From Odiellus spinosus (Eukaryota; Arthropoda; Arachnida; Opiliones; Phalangiidae), in NCBI GenBank assembly GCA_963920705.1, contig OY987232.1:16926942-16990941 (forward strand): a DNA stretch of 64,000 bases, read 5' to 3'. Both the position numbers and the translations under genes were made by a program. Below the pieces are notes generated by a model. That model saw nothing but the letters and a program-made list of their open reading frames with translations. It searched no databases and was not told where the DNA came from. Below are positions 43,865 through 55,700 of the stretch, piece by piece. The first letter of the stretch is position 1. Every line of letters begins with the position of its first letter.

Positions 43865-44395
43865 TCAATTTCATTAATATAAGTATAACTAATTTATGTA
43901 TTAACTGTTTATTATTATTATATATATATGGTCTATAGCGAGTATCAGTGTGGTACTGGTATAAATATATTATTTAAGTAGTAGACCGACTGATTCCATG
44001 ATCATTACTCGTTAAAATGATTTTAATTTGGCATATTTTAATATCCTATTGTACTCAAAGTTACTAGAGACTTTGAAATCATTTTTAACCACTTTGGAAA
44101 GGTCAAAGTGTTATTTTTTTGGGTCACCTACGTAGATATTTTGTCAAAAAATGGAAATATTTCCTTGAAAAGTGGATTTTAACTTTCTAAATGATTTCAA
44201 AGCTGCTAGTATGTAGCTTTAGTAAAACTAAAAACTTACCCAAGTACATAAGGACCATAACCTTTCTCTACGATCTCTCTGTTCGTTTATCATTTTGATT
44301 AACAGATCTATTACCTTTTCTTCCGTCTGCTGTTGAAACGGAATTGGTTCCTGATGCTTATCTATAAATAGGGCTGGGCGAGTAATACTTTTAGG

Positions 44396-44657
44396 GTCCC
44401 GAGTCTAGTATCGAGTACCAAACATTTACTTTGTCGAGTATCGAGTACCAAACATTTTCTTTGTCGAGTATCGAGTACCAAACATTTTCTTTGTCGAGTA
44501 TCGAGTACCAAACATTTTCTTTGTCGAGTATCGAGTACCAAACATTTTCTTTGTCGAGTATCGAGTACCAAACATTTTCTTTGTCGAGTATCGAGTACCA
44601 AACATTTTCTTTGTCGAGTATCGAGTACCAAACATTTTCTTTGTCGAGTATCGAGTA
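44396..44657. repeat. Minisatellite, 30-bp unit, between convergent genes
   Basis: About 8.5 copies of a unit containing TTGTCGAGTATCGAGTACCA and AACATTTTC, almost identical to each other, in the 1.1 kb between the stops of VPS51 (+) and ABCF3 (-). Open in several frames because 30 is divisible by three. Confidence 0.96.
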
Positions 44658-44843
44658 GTTTGACCTTGGTTAATTTTCATGCACTCGAGTACTCGTGAGA
44701 TTTGGTAATTTCCTTCGATTCTTATCCAGGGCCATTCTACGCAGCTTTAAAATATAGTAGCTATTCTAAAGCTTGGGTATATAGGAACATTTCTATCCAA
44801 ATTAAGATCCACATTTAATTTTAAATTAGGCATTGATAATAAC

Positions 44844-44849
44844 TTTATT
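44844..44849 (-). terminator. Putative polyadenylation signal of ABCF3
   Basis: AATAAA on the minus strand, about 130 bp past the ABCF3 stop codon. Confidence 0.5.
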
Positions 44850-44979
44850 TGCAAATATAAATATTTTCAATAAAAAAAGTGAAAATACGTTTTATATACA
44901 AAATTGTAACTGCTCAAGCGCCTAAATTTTAAATACTCCCAATTGTTAAAACAATTTACAAATAGATTAATGCCTAACA

Positions 44980-47900
44980 TCAATGCACTTCCGCTAATTC
45001 TTCTTCTACGATCTTGCGATACTTTTCGAAACCTCCTTCGATGCTCGTTACCGTTCCTCCTTTACACAGCCATAATTCTTTACAGATCATTTCTATCAGA
45101 GTCTGGTCGTGAGCGACTAAAATCACTCCACCCTAAAAATAAAACGTACGGGTCTTAAAAATGAGCCGGAAGCAGTTGAATTGCGCTAAATCCCTATCCT
45201 TCTAACCATTAGGAAATGCTTATTAAAGAACGTGTAAATATCTCAAAAGGGGCATAGTTTTATTGGGGAAAACTATATGGACCTGTAGCGGGTTGTCAGG
45301 GGTCAGGGAATTGTGCCAAAGGTTACGGAAAAGTCATGGAATATGAAAATTGAGCCAAAAAGGTTAGGGAATTTGATCTACAAACTTTGTATCTCTTTAA
45401 AGGAGACTCGCGTCAAATGTTGAGGAAGAAACAAATTTTATGTCAGATAGTATCGTTAAAGATACTATTTCTTTACTCTGGCAACCCTGGGTTTCATCTC
45501 AGCGTGACTATGTCGTCCGCTACGAGTACTATTGTACTTTATATCGGGGTTTGGATATTTATTTATCCCAAAGGTCCTAGGCCAACAATTCTTACTTTAA
45601 ACTTGTTTAGCGCATTTCCTAGGGCTTCAACTGTTTCCACATCCAAATGATTTGTAGGTTCATCAAGTACCAGAATGTGAGGACTAAAAATAGAAAAAAT
45701 CATGAATGCAACGTAATCCTACTAATAATTTTTAACAAATTGTCTTACTTTGTCATACACATGGCAGCAAATGCTACTCTACTCTTTTGACCTCCGGATA
45801 AACTAACAACTGGTTGTAACGCAAGATCACCCGACACTCCAAAGCTTCCAAGTTGCCTTCTATATTCTTCCATAGTTTTACCTAAGTCAAGTGAAAAAGA
45901 AAAGTGGTAGATATTCGGGTTTCACTTTTAAATCACTGATACATTTCCAGCTCAATCGCAAAGTTTATTGGCTTGCCATTTATATTTGAGCTATGGGTCG
46001 ATCCCGGCTTAGCAGCAATTATTAGTGCAAGTACTCTATCTAGTTTAGAGCTGAGGACTACATTTTTTCGAGCCTTAGGCCTTGTCTTGATACCAGCTCA
46101 ATAGCAAAATGGATTGGCTAGCTATTTATATTTTAACTAGGGGTGTTCAAGAACTAGATTAGGGTCGATTATTGAGACCGAGTCTTAGGCCTTGCCTCGA
46201 TAGCAAAAGTGATTGATTAGCTATTTTTATTTAGGCTAGGAGTGTGCGAGTACTCAATTAGGGTCGAGTTTAGAGCCGAGGACTAGATTTTTTCGAGCCT
46301 TAGGCCTTGTCTTGATACCGGCTCAATAGGAAAATGGATTGGCTAGCTATTTATATTTGAGCTATGGGTGTTCAAGAACTAGATTAGGGTCGATTATTGA
46401 GATCGAGTCTTAGGCCTTGCCTCAATAGCAAAAGGGATTGATTAGCTATTTTTATTTAGGCTAGGAGTGTGCAAGTACTCGATTAGGGTCGAGTTTAGAG
46501 CCGAGGACTAGATTTGTTTCGAGCCTTAGGCCTTGTCTTGATACCGGCTCAATAGGAAAATGGATTGGCTAGCTATTTATATTTGAGCTATGGGTGTTCA
46601 AGAACTAGATTAGGGTCGATTATTGAGATCGAGTCTTAGGCCTTGCCTCAATAGCAAAAGGGATTGATTAGCTATTTTTATTTAGGCTAGGAGTGTGCAA
46701 GTACTCGATTAGGGTCGAGTTTAGAGCCGAGGACTAGATTTTTTCGAGCCTTAGGCCTTGTCTTGATACCGGCTCAATAGGAAAATGGATTGGCTAGCTA
46801 TTTATATTTGAGCTATGGGTGTTCAAGAACTAGATTAGGGTCGATTATTGAGATCGAGTCTTAGGCCTTGCCTCAATAGCAAAAGGGATTGATTAGCTAT
46901 TTTTATTTAGGCTAGGAGTGTGCAAGTACTCGATTAGGGTCGAGTTTAGAGCCGAGGACTAGATTTGTTTCGAGCCTTAGGCCTTGTCTTCATAGCGGCT
47001 CAATAGCAAAATGGATTGGCTAGCTATTTATATTTGAGCTATGGGTGTTCAAGAACTAGATTAGGGTCGATTATTGAGATCGAGTCTTAGGCCTTGCCTC
47101 AATAGCAAAAGGGATTGATTAGCTATTTTTATTTAGGCTAGGAGTGTGCAAGTACTCGATTAGGGTCGAGTTTGGAGGTTAGGACTAGATTTTTTTCGAG
47201 TCTTAGGCCTTACCTTAACAACATCTCAAAGAAAATAATCAATTACCCATGTTAAAGGATTAGTAAAACCAACCTGGAAATCTCTTTGCCATAAATTCTA
47301 GAGATGATCCGTTTAAATCCAATTGATCAACGTGATGCTGCGTAAAATAACCAACAACTAAATTCCTATGAGCGTGCCTTATACCGGAACTAGGCTCCAA
47401 ATCATTGATTAATAACTTTAAGAGCGTAGTTTTCCCCGAACCATTGTCACCAACCTAAAAATTAGAAAGTACCGTACATCGGATTAATTTTCTTAATTAC
47501 TATCAGAAAATTATCTTTAAACTTACAATACATATTCTAGATTCCATATTAGCAGTCAAGTTAACGTTAAGAAGTATTGGAGCGTCTTTGGTATACGAAA
47601 AACTAACTTCATCCAGTTGCAATACCGGAGGTGATAATGCTTCTGGGTCGGGTAGTCTTAAAACTACAGCCGATTCTTTCTCAACTGGTATTAGTTCAGG
47701 GCTAAAATTTGAAATTTCAGTTAATTAAGAGTCAAGAGATTTTTTTTTTAAATCTCTTGAAACTTGTGATTACGATCGCGAACTCGTCGCGAGATCAATT
47801 TGACAAGGCCCAAATTGAGTAAAAATGGTTTCAAGAGACTCGTCACACTCAAAATTAGTTTTATACTTACAGTTTTTCAAGCATTTTAATTTTACTTTGA

Positions 47901-50900
47901 ACCAAGGAAGCTCTGTTCGCATTGTACCTAAATCGGTCAATAAATTCCTAAAGAAAGAGATCGTTATTGTTAAGGCTTTAACTCTAATTTGGTTAGGTTA
48001 GATTAAGTATGAAGAATATTACTTGTACGTGAGCCCGAAATTGTTGCTGGGCTTCGTATTCTCTTTGTTGATTTTTTAGTTTTTCAGTCATAGTCTTATG
48101 GAACTGTTCGTAGTTTCCTCTGTATGATTCAATATGTTGCGAATGGAAATGAAGAATATCAGTGGGTACGGTCTCTAAGAATCTTCTGTCGTGGGAAACT
48201 ACTAGTAGCGTTGTAGGCCAGTTCTAGGAACCAAAAAAAGTGAAATTTCAATGAGATATTGTTTAGATTAACAATTATTTCCAGTAAAATAGGGACCAAA
48301 TTTTCAAAGGAACCAAATATGATCTTGTAGCAAAGTAACGCTCGTCTTAATTTTACGAGAACTAAGTGGAGACCCCTGGATACTTTCCTATCCTTTTCGT
48401 TCTCCCTAAGCTCCCTAGGAGCGCATTAACTGAAGACTAGACGATGATCCAATTAAATTACCCGTAAGATCATCTAGGATTCAATTAGTAATTAATTGTT
48501 TTACCTGTAAATAATTTTCTAGCCAAATGATGGCCTTCATGTCCAACATGTTGGTAGGTTCTAAAATAGGGTTAAAATTAGATTTAAAACCATTAAGAGT
48601 TGCGCTAGATTAAGACTATCTTACTCACCATCGAGTAACAAGAGATCAGGCCTTAAAATTAAACGTACAATTGAATATTATTTATATTAAGGAGAGTTGT
48701 TTCGTTAATATAAAGGTCTTACTTGGAAAACAATGCTCTCGCTAACGCTATTCTCATTCTCCAACCGCCAGAAAATTCTCTAAATATTTTAAAATCATTG
48801 ATCAGATTGGCTTTGCGTGTGAAACAACTTAGATCAACTTCTCCGTCATCTGATCAACAGATCACGGTCAAGCTGATCTAAGTACTTGGTGAATTAAAAC
48901 AACTATTTACCTTGTAGCTTTCCTTTGCATCGCGGGCGAAAATCCTAAACCAGCCAAAATAATGGATGCTCTAGCGGGTGCACTGTCAGCGTCAATCGCT
49001 TGAAGATCGACGTAAATTTGGCTTAGTTGCTGGCTTAAAGATGAATCCTCTTGTCCAGCTCTGTTTTAAAAAGGAACGTGGGATTTTTAAACAGTTAGGA
49101 ACATAATGCGAGAGTTAATTTTACTTTGAGGAAGCCATTGCCGCATTAATTTCCTTTTCCTTTTTCAATAAGGTGTTTCTAGCTTCATCGCATTCCAAAA
49201 CACTCTCTAGGGCCGTCGTGTCATCACCAACAACTTCTTGTTCGACATGAAGAATAGAGATATGCGAAGGGATTTTCAACTGCCCGCTGAAAATTGGTGA
49301 AACTTGTTTGTTTAATCATTGGGACTAAAACTAAATGCAGACACATCTCGACTGCTATTCCTCAAGCAATGGTCTGTACTTACGCAGATATCATCCTCAA
49401 TAAAGTGGATTTCCCTATTCCATTTCTTCCAACTAAACCGTACCTTCGTCCGGCAGCTAAAATTATATCAGCTCCTTGTAGCAACTGCCTAAAAACATAT
49501 TTAAATTTGGTATGTTATAAGTTTTTCTACGTTGAATCATCTCTAAAACATACTTATTTCCAAAAGCAACATCGAAGTTTTCAATTCTGACATCCTTAGC
49601 TTTATTACTTCCTTTGTTTTCCATTTTAATTTCTTTCTTACTCAAAGCTTGGCTAGCTGACGCTTCGTTAGTAATTATTGGAATAATTCTGGAGAAAATA
49701 TAAGGACTGTCAAATATATGATTTTGAGTGCAAAAGTAATTGAAGAATTACTTACACGGGCGTCTTTTCTATGATATCTCTTTTCTCTTGCTTTTGTTTA
49801 AGTCTAGCTTCCGCTTTTTCTAATTTTCTTGAATCAACTACCTATAGAATATAAGTATAGTGGTCGGATATTATTCAAAATCTTTTAAAATCCTAAAATA
49901 TTCTTGAGATGTCAGTTTTAAGGTCTAAAATTTCAGCCAATAGTCTTCCTTTATGGTGAATAAAATAAGGTCCCAAATACCTGAAATCTATCTTTAAAAT
50001 CTCAAGCTTTCCTCTTAAATCTCAAGCTTTCCTCTTAAATCTCAAGCTTTCCTCTTAAATCTCAAGCTTTCCTCTTAAATCTCAAGCTTTTCTCTTAAAT
50101 CTCAAGCTTTTCTCTTAAATCTCAAGCTTTTCTCTTAAATCTCAAGCTTTTCTCTTAAATCTCAAGCTTTCCTCTTAAATCTCAAGCTTTCCTCTTAAAT
50201 CTCAAGCTTTCCTCTAAAATCTCAAGCTTTCCTCTTAAATCTCAAGCTTTCCTCTTAAATCTCAAGCTTTCCTCTAAAATCTCAAGCTTTCCTCTTAAAT
50301 CTCAAGCTTTCCTCTAAAATCTCAAGCTTTCCTCTAAAATCTCAAGCTTTCCTCTAAAATCTCAAGCTTTCCTCTAAAATCTCAAGCTTTCCTCTAAAAT
50401 CTCAAGCTTTCCTCTAAAATCTCAAGCTTTCCTCTAAAATCTCAAGCTTTCCTCTAAAATCTCAAGCTTTCCTCTAAAATCTCAAGCTTTCCTCTAAAAT
50501 CTCAAGCTTTCCTCTAAAATCTCAAGCTTTCCTCTAAAATCTCAAGCTTTCCTCTAAAATCTCAAGCTTTCCTCTAAAATCTCAAGCTTTCCTCTAAAAT
50601 CTCAAGCTTTCCTCTAAAATCTCAAGCTTTCCTCTAAAATCTCAAGCTTTCCTCTAAAATCTCAAGCTTTCCTCTAAAATCTCAAGCTTTCCTCTAAAAT
50701 CTCAAGCTTTCCTCTAAAATCTCAAGCTTTCCTCTAAAATCTCAAGCTTTCCTCTAAAATCTCAAGCTTTCCTCTAAAATCTCAAGCTTTCCTCTAAAAT
50801 CTCAAGCTTTCCTCTTAAATCTCAAGCTTTCCTCTTAAATCTCAAGCTTTCCTCTTAAATCTCAAGCTTTCCTCTAAAATCTCAAGCTTTCCTCTAAAAT

Positions 50901-52142
50901 CTCAAGCTTTCCTCTAAAATCTCAAGCTTTCCTCTAAAATCTCAAGCTTTCCTCTAAAATCTCAAGCTTTCCTCTAAAATCTCAAGCTTTCCTCTAAAAT
51001 CTCAAGCTTTCCTCTTAAATCTCAAGCTTTCCTCTTAAATCTCAAGCTTTCCTCTTAAATCTCAAGCTTTCCTCTTAAATCTCAAGCTTTTCTCTTAAAT
51101 CTCAAGCTTTTCTCTTAAATCTCAAGCTTTAACAAAATCCTGTGATCCCCAAAAATTATTGGAAAAATAAGCAAAAACTCAAAAAGGCATGTCTCAGTGT
51201 TTCCTCTGAATGGAAAAATAAACTATTTAATCTATTGGACACTTACGGTGTTAAATTCCTTTTGTTTAAGCCAAATACTACTCATTTCTTCGCTTCTAAC
51301 TTCAGTATCTTCTGCCATTTTTCCAAGATAAATAGGGGCGTTTAAAATCCTTTGTTCTTTTCCATTACAAGTGCTTCCCCTGAAATTACAAAGAATAATG
51401 ATAAAATAAATGTCTCATATAGAAAAAAAATTACAATCCGCAATCCATTGTAAAGAATAAACACTTATTAGTCAAGTTATAAACCCTAAATACCTTTGCA
51501 TAGCATCGAGAAGATTGTTGCAGACTTCCATGATTTTAAACTGGCTCTTTCCATCACCAGCCACTTCATGTAGCATTTCTCCAATCGCCTCGTAAACCTC
51601 TTCAGGAGAGTTGAATTCATCTTTACTGTTTTCTAGAACACCTATTTTTCAAACATAATATTTAGTTTAAATACAATTTCGTACCATTACCATTTATCGT
51701 TTGTGTTTAGCTTGTATAATGATAGTTTTAGTTAATTTTCTGATAATGTACATGTATTATTTAATTGCTTTTTGAGTTGTATGGATATGAAACTTCGTTC
51801 CAATCTATCTCAATATTATTCATATAAAACAAGAACCCCATATTCTAATATTTTGGGCTTCATAACATTTTATTTAAAGTTACTAACAGAGTTTTGAACC
51901 ATTATTCAAGGCCTTTCTAAAATCGAAACCTCATGGTACTTGACACTTGGTCAGATAGAAATTTAGACCAAAATAAAAACCATAAAAATAGAGGTTGGGT
52001 TGTTAATTCACAAGTTTCATTAATTACAATTGAGATTTAGAAATTGAAAACAAAAGAATTACGAACCTTCCAAATAATCTAGCAAATCAGGGTCTAAAGC
52101 TGGAAAAGCAGAAGTTAAAATTCCACCGGTGGTCGCGGCCAT
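44980..52142 (-). CDS. ABCF3: ATP-binding cassette sub-family F member 3 homologue, 712 aa
   Basis: Exons 5' to 3': 52142-52067, 51641-51494, 51379-51247, 49841-49756, 49688-49554, 49488-49384, 49286-49125, 49060-48911, 48779-48723, 48651-48629 (23 bp), 48560-48505, 48223-48023, 47947-47871, 47701-47527, 47454-47274, 45881-45749, 45683-45596, 45132-44980; sum 2139 bp. Collinear with human ABCF3 (709 aa). NBD1: Walker [10 protein letters not shown], signature [15 protein letters not shown], Walker [21 protein letters not shown]. Linker [23 protein letters not shown]2: [43 protein letters not shown] proteins lack membrane domains and act on ribosomes or translation control (GCN20-like); mammalian ABCF3 also has reported antiviral and proliferative roles. 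Introns 3 and 15 are filled by tandem arrays. It diverges from EXOC8 and converges on VPS51. Confidence 0.97.
45950..47220. repeat. Higher-order tandem array, about 225-bp unit, ABCF3 intron 15
   Basis: About five copies of a unit of roughly 225 bp. Each consists of two related half-units of about 112 bp: one with GCCTTGTCTTGATACCGGCT and GATTGGCTAGCTATTTATAT, the other with GCCTTGCCTCAATAGCAAAA and GATTGATTAGCTATTTTTAT. The AAGAACTAGATTAGGGTCGA and AAGTACTCGATTAGGGTCGA segments also pair, so this is a dimeric higher-order repeat. Confidence 0.93.
49990..51130. repeat. Minisatellite, 20-bp unit, ABCF3 intron 3
   Basis: About 57 perfectly phased copies of ATCTCAAGCTTTCCTCTAAA. Variant CTCTTAAAT predominates at both edges, CTCTAAAAT in the centre, and TTTTCTC at two small blocks. 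It occupies most of the 1.4-kb intron. Confidence 0.98.
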
Positions 52143-52711
52143 TTTTTTAAAGGACCCGAGTAATCGTAACTTATTTGTGATTTAATTGAAAATATTCCGG
52201 GTTATTTCTTTTGGTCGTATGCAAATTTGAATGACCATATATGAAGAATAACTATGCCGGTTTTTAGATCATCACTGGGCGGGATTTTGGGAGAAATTGC
52301 TGGAACCAGAAACAGAGAATTGATGAAGCAGAATACAGTTGGGTCACTTGGTCAAGTTGGGTGGATCAGTCTCTGGCCACGGGACGGAAATTAAAAGTTC
52401 TTAATGGACAATTGTACAGTAGCCTCCTTGTCAAATTCAAAGTTATCAGACATTTAAAAAATATCAGCTATTGCTTTATCAGGAATCAAGATTTCGAATG
52501 GTATTTTTGGAGCTGTTGATTTACATTATCCATAAAATAAGATAGCTACTTATTTCCGACCCTAATCCACTCTAAACATCTCAAAATCCGTCTGCACTCT
52601 GCAAGGCCATCAAGAGATCCAAATGTCAGAAATTGAATGATGTTATGTAAATTTCTTTAAAAGTGTAAAAATACTAAAAGTTAAAGGAATAGTCAAGGAA
52701 AGTAGTGTACA
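52143..52711. promoter_or_regulatory. Shared upstream region of ABCF3 and EXOC8
   Basis: The start codons of ABCF3 (-) and EXOC8 (+) are 569 bp apart, so this interval should hold both promoters. No TATA box or other firm element recognised. Confidence 0.5.
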
Positions 52712-55700
52712 ATGACAGATGCTATAGCTATTAAACTATCCTCTGTGGATTTCAGTCCAGAATTGTGTAAGACAACGATTTCTTAACAATTTTCTAATAG
52801 GGAGAGGAGAAACGACCAAGGCCCTGGGGGAGAGGCATCCCTTTAACTTTCTTTACCTTACTGGAGGAGGTTTTGTAAGGGGATAACACTGATGTAAGAG
52901 ATACTCTAAGGTTGCAAGTTTAGGATTACCTTCTCTCCATGTCATTCCTCTATTTAAATTAATATAAACAGAGGTGGGGTGCTGTCAATTTCGAATAGGG
53001 AGCTACTCAACTACCAGTAAAGTCAACTGGTCGGTGTTTAAACCTTATTAGAGGTTTTGGTCATTCTCAGCATTCACTTAATTGGTTGATGAGCTAGGAC
53101 CAAAAGCCACGCAGCTCCATTAAGAAATTGACAGTATTGACATCACATCTAGCTCCTCAACAACTAATAGTACCCTAATACTAAAACTTAGTGACACAAA
53201 TCTTTCTTTCAATTAGATGTGAAAAACCTGACACAAAATGCTTTATCAGTTGATGAATTGATAATTAACAAACAAAAGATCCAATCACTCTCTGACGAAA
53301 CAAATGGATGTCTTAAGAAGAATGTTTATAAAAACTACATGCAGTTTATTGAAACTGCTAAAGAGATATCGTGTAAGCATGAATGATGGATATTATCAAG
53401 GTGGGAGGGATCTTTTATAAGTTATTTAACCTTATAGATTTGGAGAGTGAAATGTACCAGCTGAGTCACATGTTAACGGAACAGCAAGGTGTAATTAACG
53501 CTCTATTAGAAATATCTATAACCGGTGTCAAAGGTAAATCATTGAATTTAATTTATACTTAAGTCATACAATAGCAGAATAAGCCTTTAACAACATAGTA
53601 AGTCTCAAACAATGTAACAATTGCGTTTTTTTTGTGTCTTGATCAGCTTCCAATACCAGTGATAGGCAAGTCGAAAAAAATGACGATGATTCTAGTAAAA
53701 ACCTTTCATCTCTTTTGGAAAAAGTTGAAGGCTGTGCAGTAAGGAAATTATTTTTATTCCATCTTCAGCTTCAGCGCTACTCGCGAGCTTGTGATCGCGC
53801 CTTAATAGCGCGGTTTTTGATTCATTATAGAGCATACTTGATGTTCGAGGTAGACACTTGGTGTACAGTGCTGAGCTAATGGAAGCCAGCCCATCGGATT
53901 ATTCAGTTCTACGGAAAATCTACGCGGTAATGTTGAATGACAGCTTAATGCTCGCTACGCCATTATCAAACAGGTAAATAAAATCTCTTTAAGCCTTGTT
54001 TAGCAGCGCTGCATGCTTAAAAGCCTTTAAATTGTTTCAGGAGAGGTCCAGTTCAATATAAATTTCAAGACCTTTATGAATTAGACAGCTTGGCTCTAGT
54101 CAATATACCGGATGATAATCGTGAGTCATACCAATTAAATCAAAGTTAAGCCTGCTATTTATTATTACTTGCTTTAATTCATCGTATAGAAATGAAGAAT
54201 GCGTTTAAAGTCTTAATGTTCCCAGACACGAAACTGTTCATTTGTGATAATTCACAAGTTAAGGTAAAATATCTTTCATCAGATTATTATCTACGTTACG
54301 ATCTGTACGAAATTTTCAACATCAACCCTGGTTATTTAGGCCTAAATTTAAACATAATTTATTTATGTTTCGTAGAAAGAATGGATTGAAGTTTTCGATC
54401 GACTGAAGAAGGAAAAAATTACGCCGACTGGTATAAGAAGAGAATCTTTCATAGACACCAAAAACCCTTTCATAGAAGATCGCGTATCTCTCAGATGTAA
54501 GTCATCGTAGAATTATCTTTAAAAGACATTCTTTTCTATATGTTTTTCACGTTTGTAGCATTTGGCGGTGAAAGCAACGATGATTACAGGACAGAAGTTG
54601 ATGTTGACCAGTTACCGGAACTGTATCTCGAACTTCCCGAAGAACTGGATGTACATATTGCGCAAAGAGACTTTGAAGGGGCCGTTGAATTGGTCATGAA
54701 AGGTATTATTTAACTTAAAAAACTTTCCTTTACGACTTATACTTATGTGGAACTTGAATTAAAACTTCGTAATTGTTCTTTATTTCAGCCAACGATCCTA
54801 AAATTGCTTTACCTAAAGAAATGAGGTATTTTTTTAGTTATCAGTTAAAGACCTGACTAGATTCGTGCCTTGATTTTGCTTCCACAAGAAATGGAAAGAA
54901 TTCCCGTCTAAAACTTAACCAAATGTTTATAGCGCCCGCATAGACCATCGTATTAAAACACTGGTCGATGTGCTAATGAAGGAACTGAGAGTTTCTCCTG
55001 ATAAATCGCTTCAAGGTGGACCCAGAGCTGCCAGAAGAGCCGTACATCTTCTTATTCTGCTCGAAAAATCATCCCAAGTAAGAGAAATAGTAAATTGCTT
55101 GGAAAATATCACTTTCCTATAGCTAAGTTCAGATAAGATCGGTGAAGATTGAATAGGGCTCGTCTTACTTTAGAGATACCATAGTTTAACGTAGATAATA
55201 TATTGATTTAGGCATGCAGTTTATTCTTGAAGCATCGAAGTGCTATATTGAAACAGTCAATGAAGCAACAAAAGGTGGAGGGTGCCACAACGCCTTATAT
55301 AAATCGATTATGCACTGTGTTCTTCAACAACATGGCGGATACGGGAAGGGAATTCAACAGAGCTTTTAACAACAGCAACAATTGCGCTTCAGGTTCGTGT
55401 GAAATCTAAATTTAACAGTTTTAATTTTAGAAGTTAACGACCCTAATTTATAGACTGTAACTTTTGATTTATCGGATAATTTATAATTTTTTCTCGCAGC
55501 TTTTGTAATCTGGGCCCAATCTGAGTTATTGAGGTTTTTGAAAATATTTTCTCGTCACGTTTTCACGATGCAAGTTACATTATCCACTGTTGCTGAATGT
55601 GTTGAAATGGTTCTTAAGAGATGTAATCAGGTAAAATACTGTCCTCCTAAACAAATGGCGCTTTCTTGAACGTCAAAATATTTTGTACGTATTCTCTTCT

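Noticed and set aside
44362-44680. ORFs with repeated VLDTRQRKCL or STKKMFGTRY.
   Set aside because: Frames of the 30-bp array; no coding sequence outside the repeat.
49990-51130. Possible CRISPR-like regular repeat array.
   Set aside because: Repeats are strictly head-to-tail without unique spacers, and the locus is a spliced eukaryotic gene.
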